Assembly (NCBI GenBank): GCA_020720525.1
Contig: DYON01000011.1
Location: 1 to 22,540, forward strand
DNA length: 22,540 bases
Reading direction: 5' to 3'
Source of the DNA: Acetofilamentum sp.
Lineage (GTDB): Bacteria; Bacteroidota; Bacteroidia; Bacteroidales; DTU049
The notes below the pieces were generated by a model. The model was not told the origin of the DNA. It searched no databases and saw only the letters and a list, made by a program, of their open reading frames with translations. The translations under genes were made by a program, and so were the position numbers. Shown here one piece after another: positions 6,149 through 13,656 of this stretch (its first letter is position 1; each line of letters starts with the position of its first letter).

Positions 6149-9040
6149 ATGAGTGAAGAGAAGAAAGACCTTGATATTCAGGAAACCGAATTCCTCGAAG
6201 TGGTTGGAGCACGCGAACACAATCTTAAAAATGTAAGTGTCTCTATTCCGCGCGATAGCCTTGTAGTTGTTACTGGCCTAAGTGGAAGCGGAAAATCGTC
6301 GTTGGCTTTCGATACCATTTTTGCCGAAGGTCAACGTCGCTATATGGATACATTTTCGGCCTATGCTCGTCAATTTATTGGCGATTTTTCGCGTCCCGAT
6401 GTCGATCGGATTACTGGATTGTCGCCTGTGATTTCAATCGACCAAAAAACAGCGGGACGCAATCCGCGTTCTACAGTTGGTACCATCACCGAAATTTACG
6501 ATTATTTGCGTCTGCTCTATGCGCGCGTTTCGACTGCCTATTCTACCGAAACTGGCAAGCCCATGGTGCAGTATTCCGATGCTCAGATTCAGGAAATGAT
6601 TCTGTCGCGTTTTTCATCGAAGCTCGTTGCTGTTTTGACTCCATTGGTGAAAGCTCGCAAAGGCCATTACCGCGAAGTTTTCGAACAATACCGCAAGTTG
6701 GGATTTACCCATTTTAGAGTTGACGGCGACATTGTAGAAGCAGTTCAGGGTTTGTTGGTCGATAGATACAAAGTTCACGATATTGAGCTTGTTATCGACC
6801 GAATCGACGTTTCGGAGCAATCGGCAAAACGGGTTAGCAAAGCGGTGGCTTTGGCTCTTCGCTACGGCAAAGGAGTGGTTGCTATTCACAATTCGGTCGA
6901 TAATCAAATTGCGTTTTTTAGTCGCAAACTCATGTGCGAAGACACTGGAATCTCGTACGATTTGCCAGAACCAAACTCATTTTCGTTCAATAGTCCATAC
7001 GGTGCTTGTCAGCGATGCAAAGGTTTGGGAACTGTTTCCGAAGTCGATATGGACAAAATTATCCCCGACAAGCGCGTTATGCTTCGCAAAGGTGGAATAG
7101 CTCCTCTTGGCGAATTCAAAAGCAACTGGGTTTTCAAACAGGTTGAGCTTATTTGTAAAAAGTATGGCAATTCGCTCGACGACGAAGTGGGCGACCTGCA
7201 CGAAGATGCATTGAATGCTATTTTGTATGGTACCAATGAAATGCTTACGCTTACAAACGATTATGTTGGAGTTACCAGCAGCTACAACCTTTCGTTCGAC
7301 GGAATTATCAATTTGATTATCAATCGGCACGACGACGATGTGAGTCCCGCAATGAAACGTTGGGCCGAGTCGTTTATGAATCGGATCGATTGCCCCGAAT
7401 GCGCTGGCGCTCGCCTAAAAAAAGAATCGTTGTTTTTTAAAATAGATGGACTTAATATTGCCGAAGTTGCCAATTTCGACATCGATTTGCTCGATGCTTG
7501 GGTTGCGGCTTTGCCCTCGAAGCTCGATGAGCGAACAAGCCTTATTGCGGCCGATATTGTTCGAGAATTGGCAACTCGAATTGGATTTCTGTCGAATGTT
7601 GGTCTCGATTATTTAAGTCTGAATCGACCCGCATCGTCGCTTTCGGGTGGTGAATCGCAGCGAATTAGACTGGCTTCTCAAATTGGGTCGCGACTCACAG
7701 GAGTTTTATATATTCTCGATGAACCAAGCATTGGTTTGCATCAGAGCGACAACCGACGGTTGATTGATAGCATTAAAAAACTGCGCGATTCGGGCAATTC
7801 GGTTATTGTGGTCGAACACGACGAAGAAATGATTCGCTCGGCCGATTTTGTTATCGATATGGGACCCGGCGCTGGAAGAAAAGGTGGCATTATTACAGGA
7901 TTGGGTGCACCCGACGAAATGTTGAAATGCAATTCGCTCACTTGCGATTATTTGAGTGGACGGAAAAGTATTCCAATTCCAACCGAACGAAGACTCCCTC
8001 AAGAAAAACGAATTGTAATTTCAGCTGCCAAAGGGCACAATTTGCAAAATGTCGATCTTGAAATTCCACTTGGATTGTTTATTTGCGTTACTGGTGTGTC
8101 GGGAAGCGGCAAAAGCTCGCTTATCAACGAAACTTTGTTTCCTGCGCTCAGCAATAAGCTATATAGAAGCATACAAAAACCATTGGATTTTGTCAAAATT
8201 GAAGGAATGGAGCTGATAGATAAAGTGATAGGTATCGATCAGTCGCCTATTGGCCGCACTCCACGAAGCAATCCATCTACTTACACGGGTGTTTTCGACG
8301 ATATTCGAAAGTTGTACGCCATTTTACCCGAATCGAAAGCGCGTGGCTACAAACCAGGTCGTTTTTCGTTTAATGTTGCTGGCGGTAGGTGCGAAACTTG
8401 CAAAGGTGCGGGGGTTATGACCATCGAGATGAATTTTTTACCCGATGTTTATGTTACATGCGACGATTGTAATGGTAAACGCTACAACCGCGAAACGCTC
8501 GAAGTGCGATTTAAAGGTAAAAGTATCAGCGATGTTTTAGAAATGACCATCAATCAGGCTGCCGAGTTTTTCGAGAATCAGCAACAAATTCTTTCGTTTT
8601 TGACTACATTGCAGAGAGTTGGACTTGGTTACATCAAGCTGGGGCAAAGTTCCACAACACTCTCGGGAGGCGAAGCGCAACGCGTGAAATTGTCAACCGA
8701 ACTCACCCGCCGCGATACGGGGAAAACCATTTATATTCTCGACGAACCTACAACAGGATTGCATTTCGAAGATGTAAGGGTTTTGCTAGAAGTTTTGAAC
8801 ACATTGGTAAAACGAGGCAATACAGTTATTGTGATAGAGCATCACCTCGATGTGATTGCTTATGCCGACCATGTTATCGATTTGGGACCTGGTGGAGGCA
8901 AAAACGGTGGCAGGATTGTTGCGGCAGGCACGCCCGAAGAAGTGAGTGCTGTGCCCGATAGTTTGACTGGAAAATATCTCAAGCAACACTTCAAAGAACG
9001 AAATGCGAATTTGTCAAAATTGTTAAAACAAAAGATATGA
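6149..9040 (+). CDS. uvrA: Excinuclease ABC subunit A (UvrA)
   Basis: UvrA is the damage-sensing ATPase of nucleotide excision repair; as a dimer it loads UvrB at bulky lesions. The 963-residue length fits the family. Two ABC ATPase modules are complete: Walker A GLSGSGKSS (Lys49) and GVSGSGKSS (Lys655), with signatures LSGGESQR (498-505) and LSGGEAQR (838-845), each followed by an ILDEP Walker B. Both zinc modules are present: CQRC at 287-290 with CPEC at 415-418, and CETC at 748-751 with C771/C774, the latter in the DNA-contacting hairpin region. All key residues look intact. It begins 3 bases after the lytic transglycosylase and overlaps the next gene by 4 bases (ATGA). No uvrB or uvrC is nearby. 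No LexA-like box or dedicated promoter was recognised upstream. Confidence 0.97.
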   Translation: MSEEKKDLDIQETEFLEVVGAREHNLKNVSVSIPRDSLVVVTGLSGSGKSSLAFDTIFAEGQRRYMDTFSAYARQFIGDFSRPDVDRITGLSPVISIDQKTAGRNPRSTVGTITEIYDYLRLLYARVSTAYSTETGKPMVQYSDAQIQEMILSRFSSKLVAVLTPLVKARKGHYREVFEQYRKLGFTHFRVDGDIVEAVQGLLVDRYKVHDIELVIDRIDVSEQSAKRVSKAVALALRYGKGVVAIHNSVDNQIAFFSRKLMCEDTGISYDLPEPNSFSFNSPYGACQRCKGLGTVSEVDMDKIIPDKRVMLRKGGIAPLGEFKSNWVFKQVELICKKYGNSLDDEVGDLHEDALNAILYGTNEMLTLTNDYVGVTSSYNLSFDGIINLIINRHDDDVSPAMKRWAESFMNRIDCPECAGARLKKESLFFKIDGLNIAEVANFDIDLLDAWVAALPSKLDERTSLIAADIVRELATRIGFLSNVGLDYLSLNRPASSLSGGESQRIRLASQIGSRLTGVLYILDEPSIGLHQSDNRRLIDSIKKLRDSGNSVIVVEHDEEMIRSADFVIDMGPGAGRKGGIITGLGAPDEMLKCNSLTCDYLSGRKSIPIPTERRLPQEKRIVISAAKGHNLQNVDLEIPLGLFICVTGVSGSGKSSLINETLFPALSNKLYRSIQKPLDFVKIEGMELIDKVIGIDQSPIGRTPRSNPSTYTGVFDDIRKLYAILPESKARGYKPGRFSFNVAGGRCETCKGAGVMTIEMNFLPDVYVTCDDCNGKRYNRETLEVRFKGKSISDVLEMTINQAAEFFENQQQILSFLTTLQRVGLGYIKLGQSSTTLSGGEAQRVKLSTELTRRDTGKTIYILDEPTTGLHFEDVRVLLEVLNTLVKRGNTVIVIEHHLDVIAYADHVIDLGPGGGKNGGRIVAAGTPEEVSAVPDSLTGKYLKQHFKERNANLSKLLKQKI

Positions 9041-9759
9041 ACGAAATGGATTTCCTCAGTGACGAGGATAAAATTAGAAGGGCATTGGCTCCAAAAGACT
9101 GGAACGAAATTAAAACCCACGATTCGTGGCAGATTTTCAACATCATGGCCGAATTTGTATCTGGCTTCGAAAAAATGGCTGCCATTGGACCATGTGTTAC
9201 TATTTTTGGTTCGGCACGTACCAAGCCAACCGACAAATATTATAAGTTGGCATCGCAAATAGCCTACAATCTTGTAAAAAAAGGCTATGGGGTAATTACT
9301 GGTGGAGGACCAGGAATTATGGAAGCTGGTAACCGTGGGGCCAAACGTGCGGGAGGAAAATCGGTTGGGCTCAATATCACTTTGCCTTTCGAGCAAGAGT
9401 CTAATGAATATATTGATAATGATAAGTTGCTGACTTTCAAGTATTTCTTTGTTCGCAAAGTAATGTTTATGAAATACAGCCAAGGATACATTGTGCTTCC
9501 GGGTGGTTTTGGAACCTGCGACGAGATGTTCGAAGCTCTTACGCTGATTCAAACAAAAAAGATTGCTCATTTTCCGATTGTTTTGGTTGGGCGCGACTAC
9601 TGGAAAGGCCTCGATGAATGGATTCGGAATACAATGATAGAATATGGAACAATCAGCGACAAAGATGTTGAGATCTTCGAATTTGCCGAAACCGCCGAAG
9701 AAGCCATTGCTGTTATCGACCGACATTATCAGAAATATTCGCTTAAACCCAATTTTTAA
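9037..9759 (+). CDS. LOG-family protein (Rossmann-fold nucleotide 5'-monophosphate phosphoribohydrolase)
   Basis: A 240-residue cytosolic protein of the LONELY GUY / TIGR00730 family. Studied members hydrolyse the N-glycosidic bond of nucleoside 5'-monophosphates, releasing a nucleobase (cytokinin in plants) and ribose 5-phosphate. The family signature is intact: GGGPGIMEAG at residues 89-98 and PGGFGTCDE at 155-163, which carry the phosphate-binding and catalytic Arg/Glu region. An N-terminal extension of about 45 residues precedes the Rossmann fold (GPCVTIFGSAR). The ATG overlaps the uvrA stop in an ATGA, implying translational coupling to DNA repair; a retropepsin-like gene follows 3 bases after its stop. 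Clearing damaged or modified nucleotides is an attractive role here but is inference. Older databases call such proteins lysine decarboxylase, which is wrong for this family. Confidence 0.88.
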   Translation: MNEMDFLSDEDKIRRALAPKDWNEIKTHDSWQIFNIMAEFVSGFEKMAAIGPCVTIFGSARTKPTDKYYKLASQIAYNLVKKGYGVITGGGPGIMEAGNRGAKRAGGKSVGLNITLPFEQESNEYIDNDKLLTFKYFFVRKVMFMKYSQGYIVLPGGFGTCDEMFEALTLIQTKKIAHFPIVLVGRDYWKGLDEWIRNTMIEYGTISDKDVEIFEFAETAEEAIAVIDRHYQKYSLKPNF

Positions 9760-9762
9760 TTA

Positions 9763-10239
9763 ATGAAAGCTGCATTGCCGCTACATCTGATAAAGGGAAA
9801 CACTGGACAGATAAGCCATATTGCTGTTGGTTGCAAAATCAACAATCGCGATGCAATGTTGATTATCGATTCGGGCGCTTCGAATTGTGTGCTCGATATG
9901 GCTAGGTCGGGCAATTTTAATTTGGTAGCCGATCGTTCGTTTGGCAGCGAAATGGCTGTTGGATTGGGGTCGAATCAGATAAAAAGTTCTTTATCGCGTG
10001 CCGATGTTTTTTTGTTAGGCGAAATCGAAATCAAACAATTTCCTTTTGTAATGCTCGATTTGCAGATAATAAACGATACTTTTCTTGAGTATGGCAGTGT
10101 TGAAATAGATGGAATTATTGGAACCGACCTCCTTCTTGCCTGCGATGCGAAAATAGATTACAAACAGAAATTACTTTTTCTAAAAGGCAACAAACGTAGG
10201 CTCCAAAAGGTGTTTAAGCATCCTTTTCAGTTTCATTAA
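9763..10239 (+). CDS. Retropepsin-like aspartic protease domain protein
   Basis: A 158-residue single-domain protein of the clan AA (retropepsin-like) fold. The active-site motif IIDSGASNCVLD places the catalytic Asp at residue 36 in a D-S/T-G-A-S context. The second hydrophobic-hydrophobic-Gly motif is DGIIGTDLL (about 119-127), followed by the strand pair DAKIDYKQKLLFL. Having only one lobe, an active enzyme would need to homodimerise. No signal peptide or membrane helix is seen at the N-terminus, so it is probably cytosolic, unlike many bacterial retropepsin-like proteins, which are anchored in the envelope. It starts 3 bases after the LOG gene and closes this operon; the secDF promoter lies about 50 bases beyond its stop. 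The substrate is unknown, and protease activity is inferred from the motif only. Confidence 0.8.
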   Translation: MKAALPLHLIKGNTGQISHIAVGCKINNRDAMLIIDSGASNCVLDMARSGNFNLVADRSFGSEMAVGLGSNQIKSSLSRADVFLLGEIEIKQFPFVMLDLQIINDTFLEYGSVEIDGIIGTDLLLACDAKIDYKQKLLFLKGNKRRLQKVFKHPFQFH

Positions 10240-10291
10240 AGTGGTCAACAGCTTGAATAATACATATTTTTCAATTATTTTGGGGCAAAAT

Positions 10292-10323
10292 TTTGAATAA
10301 TTCAACTGCTTATTCTATCTTTG
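10292..10323 (+). promoter_or_regulatory. Bacteroidota-type promoter of secDF
   Basis: A -33 TTTG (10292-10295) and a -7 TATCTTTG (10316-10323) are separated by 20 bases, matching the TTTG / TAnnTTTG consensus and spacing known for Bacteroides-type sigma factor promoters. Transcription would start near 10328-10332, giving a leader of about 35-40 bases before the secDF ATG. A short palindrome, ATTTTG-GGG-CAAAAT (10277-10291), directly abuts the -33 element. This is the best promoter match in the window. Confidence 0.8.
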
Positions 10324-10366
10324 CACCCTCAAAAAATTAGACTCGAAGTCTTTTAAACTTTATACT

Positions 10367-13300
10367 ATGCAAATTAAAGGAACCATCAGGTTTTTTGCAA
10401 TCTTGTTCATCCTTGTGAGTGTCTATTCACTTTCATTTACGTATTGTACACGTAGGGTTGAGAAAAATGCAAAAGATTTTGCCTACAACGAACAAACCCG
10501 TCAAGAAGCTCAAATGTTGGCCAACGGCGATACTTTGCGCGAACGTATTTTGTACGATTCACTTGCTGTTGCCAAAGAAAGCCGCTTTCTCGACTCCATG
10601 TCGAACGAAGTTGTTTACAATCTTCTTATTAAGAAATATACCTACAAAGATTGCAAGGAAAAGGAACTGAACTTAGGTCTCGACCTCAAGGGCGGTATGA
10701 ATGTTACGCTCGAAATTTCTGAATCTGAAATTGTCAGAGCATTATCGGGCAATAGCAAAGATGCAGCATTCAACAAAGCAATCGAAATGTCGATTGAAAA
10801 GCAGCGCAGCTCACAAACAGCATTTCTGACTCTTTTTGTTGAAAGTATTAAGGAACTTGAGCCCAATAAGCCATTGGCAGCCTACTTCCTTACTCGCGAT
10901 ATGAACGATAAAATCAAAACTACCAGCACCGACGATGAAGTGATTGCGGTTTTGAACGAAGAAATCAACAGTGCAATCGATCGCACTTTTATGGTTCTTC
11001 GCAAACGTATCGATAAATTTGGAGTTACCCAACCAAACATTCAGAAACTCAGCACACAAGGACGTATCCTTGTTGAACTCCCTGGTGTAAAAGATCCTAC
11101 GCGTGTTCGTAAGATTTTACAAGGAACCGCAAAGCTCGAATTTCTTGAAACTTGGGAATTTGCTCAAGTTTATCCAATTCTTGAAAAAGCCGATGCTCGA
11201 ATAAAAAGTATTAAAGAGAAAACTGGCATTGTTGGTAACGATTCTTTAGCAAACGATTCTGTAGCAACTACCGATTCTGCTGCTGTTAAAACAAACAATC
11301 AGCAGGCTTCAACTCTCGAACAACAACTCAACAATGTTCCTGCTACCAACGACTCGGCCATTGCCAACGATGCAGCTCAGGCTGCTATCAATAACCCTTT
11401 GTTGTCGTTGTTTACTGGTGGTTTGAATATTATGAACAGCGAAGGCAAAACCTATCCAGGACAAGGCCCTTTGGTTGGGCTAGTTCAGACAAAGGACACT
11501 TCGTTGCTAAGTAGCTATCTGAAGCTAACTGCCGACATGTTTCCCAATACTCGCTTTTTGTGGGGTGCAACACCAGCCAAATCGGAACGCCCTGGTGCTT
11601 TTGTAGAGCTTATTGCTATTCGATTGACCACTTCGGACGGAACAGCCAAACTCGAAGGCGACAAAGTTGCCGATGCAACGCAAGACTATGACCAAAATGG
11701 TCGCGTAGAAGTTTCGATGATGATGACTTCGGAAGGTACCAAAATTTGGAAAAAAATGACTGGCGACAATGTTGGGAAATGTATCGCTATTGTTCTTGAT
11801 AATTATGTTTATAGCTACCCAACTGTTAATGGAGAGATTCCAAGTGGACGTTCTTCGATTACTGGTACATTTGGTGTTGCCGAAGCGCAAGATTTGGCCA
11901 ACGTTCTCAAATCGGGTAAGTTGCCAGCTCCTGCTCGTATTGTCGAAGAAGCCATTGTTGGTCCTTCACTTGGAGCCGAGGCTGTTCATGCTGGTTTGAT
12001 GTCGTTTATTATTGCTTTCATTTTGGTGTTGTTGTACATGATTTTCTTCTACAACAAAGCTGGCTTGGCTGCCAATATTGCTCTTATTTCGAATGTTTTG
12101 TTCATTTTTGGAGCGCTTAGTTCGCTGGGAGCTGTTCTTACACTACCAGGTATTGCTGGTATTGTGCTCACTTTAGGTATGGCTGTTGATGCTAACGTTA
12201 TTATCTACGAGCGTATCAAGGAGGAACTTCGTGCTGGAAAGGGAGTTCGACTTGCTATCGACGATGGTTACAAAAATGCTTATTCTGCTATTATCGATGG
12301 AAACGTTACTACTTTGTTGACTGGTTTCGTTTTAGCATGGTTCGGAACAGGTCCTGTTCAAGGATTTGCTACCACGCTTATTATTGGTATTCTTACATCC
12401 TTGTTCTCGGCTATTTTCATCTCTCGCTTGTTCTTCATTTGGTTGCTCGATCGCAACAAGAATATTACGTTTGACAATAAAATAACAAAGGGATTCCTTG
12501 TCAACACAAAAATCGATTTCATAAAAGGCCGCAAAATAGCCTATCTTATTTCAGGAACTGTGATTGCCATCGGAATATTCTTCCTTGCTCAAAAAGGATT
12601 GAATTATGGTGTCGATTTCTCTGGTGGTCGTACTTATGTGATTCGTTTCGACAAAGATGTTTCGGCCAACGAAGTTCGTACTTCCTTATTTGCCGAAATG
12701 AAAGAAACTCCCGAGGTGAAAACTTTTGGAGGCGGCAATCAGCTCAAAATTACAACCAAGTATTTAATCGATGACAATAGCGAGCAAGCCGATTCGTTGG
12801 TTGAGGTGAAAATTTATCAAGCATTGAATGGATTCTTTGGAACTTCAATGACCTTCGAAGAGTTTACAAGCGACGACCCCGACAAAGTATTGGGTCGCTT
12901 GAGTAGCCAAAAAGTTGGGCCTACCATTGCCGATGACATTAAGCAGTCTGCTATTTATGCAATTATTGCTGCTCTATTGGTTATTTTTATTTACGTTGCT
13001 ATACGTTTTAAAAAGTGGTATTATGGTCTTGGTGGTGTAATTGCTCTTTTCCACGATTCGCTCATTACCATTAGTTTGTTCTCCATCTTTTATGGGGTGC
13101 TGCCTTTCAATCTCGAAATTGATCAGGCGTTTATTGCTGCTATTCTTACCATCATTGGTTACTCTATCAACGATACCGTTATCATTTTCGACCGTATTCG
13201 TGAATACAATACGTTGTTTCCAAAACGTTCGTCGGAAGATAATATGAATGGCGCAATCAATTCAACTTTAGCGCGTACAGTCAACACTGCTGGTTCGACC

Positions 13301-13456
13301 ATTGTTGTACTTTTGGCAATTTTCCTCTTAGGTGGTGAAATAATTCGTGGTTTTAGCTTCGCTCTACTCGTAGGTATTGTTGTTGGAACCTATTCATCTG
13401 TTTTTGTTGCAACTCCTCTTGCTTATGAATTGATGGGCAAGAAGAAAAAACAATAA
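10367..13456 (+). CDS. secDF: Fused protein translocase subunit SecDF
   Basis: This 1029-residue inner-membrane protein uses proton-motive force to help pull proteins through SecYEG. SecD and SecF are fused in one chain, as is common in Bacteroidota. An N-terminal helix (about 6-24) precedes the SecD D1 motif LGLDLKGGMNVTLE (about 103-116). The periplasmic P1 domain follows, and then the SecD membrane bundle, whose transmembrane motif GMAVDANVIIYERI contains Asp608. The SecF half has VDFSGGRTYVIRF (749-761), its own periplasmic domain, and the SecF motif SINDTVIIFDRIREY with Asp936. A Ser/Asn/Ala/Asp-rich, apparently disordered stretch (about residues 290-343) interrupts P1. The gene has its own promoter and a strong terminator, so it is a monocistronic unit. 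No yajC is adjacent. Confidence 0.96.
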   Translation: MQIKGTIRFFAILFILVSVYSLSFTYCTRRVEKNAKDFAYNEQTRQEAQMLANGDTLRERILYDSLAVAKESRFLDSMSNEVVYNLLIKKYTYKDCKEKELNLGLDLKGGMNVTLEISESEIVRALSGNSKDAAFNKAIEMSIEKQRSSQTAFLTLFVESIKELEPNKPLAAYFLTRDMNDKIKTTSTDDEVIAVLNEEINSAIDRTFMVLRKRIDKFGVTQPNIQKLSTQGRILVELPGVKDPTRVRKILQGTAKLEFLETWEFAQVYPILEKADARIKSIKEKTGIVGNDSLANDSVATTDSAAVKTNNQQASTLEQQLNNVPATNDSAIANDAAQAAINNPLLSLFTGGLNIMNSEGKTYPGQGPLVGLVQTKDTSLLSSYLKLTADMFPNTRFLWGATPAKSERPGAFVELIAIRLTTSDGTAKLEGDKVADATQDYDQNGRVEVSMMMTSEGTKIWKKMTGDNVGKCIAIVLDNYVYSYPTVNGEIPSGRSSITGTFGVAEAQDLANVLKSGKLPAPARIVEEAIVGPSLGAEAVHAGLMSFIIAFILVLLYMIFFYNKAGLAANIALISNVLFIFGALSSLGAVLTLPGIAGIVLTLGMAVDANVIIYERIKEELRAGKGVRLAIDDGYKNAYSAIIDGNVTTLLTGFVLAWFGTGPVQGFATTLIIGILTSLFSAIFISRLFFIWLLDRNKNITFDNKITKGFLVNTKIDFIKGRKIAYLISGTVIAIGIFFLAQKGLNYGVDFSGGRTYVIRFDKDVSANEVRTSLFAEMKETPEVKTFGGGNQLKITTKYLIDDNSEQADSLVEVKIYQALNGFFGTSMTFEEFTSDDPDKVLGRLSSQKVGPTIADDIKQSAIYAIIAALLVIFIYVAIRFKKWYYGLGGVIALFHDSLITISLFSIFYGVLPFNLEIDQAFIAAILTIIGYSINDTVIIFDRIREYNTLFPKRSSEDNMNGAINSTLARTVNTAGSTIVVLLAIFLLGGEIIRGFSFALLVGIVVGTYSSVFVATPLAYELMGKKKKQ

Positions 13457-13476
13457 TTGAAAAAAAAATAAACATT

Positions 13477-13518
13477 AAAAGTTAGTCGAATTTTAATTCG
13501 GCTAACTTTTTGTTTTTT
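13477..13518 (+). terminator. Intrinsic terminator of secDF
   Basis: Arms at 13477-13491 and 13496-13510 form a 15-pair stem with a single G-U wobble and the 4-base loop TTTA, followed by a T-rich tract. It lies 20 bases after the secDF stop. A-rich sequence before the stem and T-rich sequence after it could also allow weak function on the other strand. Confidence 0.9.
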
Positions 13519-13603
13519 AGCGTGTTAGCGTTTTTTGGCAAAATTGTTTTGCTTAAATCTGTAATTTTTCGACAAAAAAGGCATTGAGTTTAATAGAAAT
13601 GAT

Positions 13604-13611
13604 TAATTTAG
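13604..13611 (+). promoter_or_regulatory. Weak candidate -7 element for the PorE-like gene
   Basis: TAATTTAG differs at one position from TAnnTTTG. A TTG at 13584-13586 lies 17 bases upstream, shorter than the usual 19-20. It is the best candidate between the secDF terminator and the ATG at 13657, and a promoter is expected here because the strong terminator isolates the next gene. Confidence 0.35.
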
Positions 13612-13656
13612 CAACATGAAAAATTGTTCTTGATTCAAAACTGCATTAATAAGGGT

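Noticed and set aside
8860..9726. A 288-residue minus-strand open frame antisense to uvrA and the LOG gene
   Set aside because: The overlapping plus-strand proteins have complete family motifs; the antisense protein has no recognisable domain and odd composition.
13538..13552. Small palindrome GCAAAA-TTG-TTTTGC and a nearby TTAGCG direct repeat after the secDF terminator
   Set aside because: Short AT-rich symmetry, not aligned with a promoter or a stable terminator; easily explained by chance.
13624..13656. In-frame TTG start for the PorE-like protein
   Set aside because: It adds 11 residues before the charged start of the signal peptide, and the ATG at 13657 is a better start.
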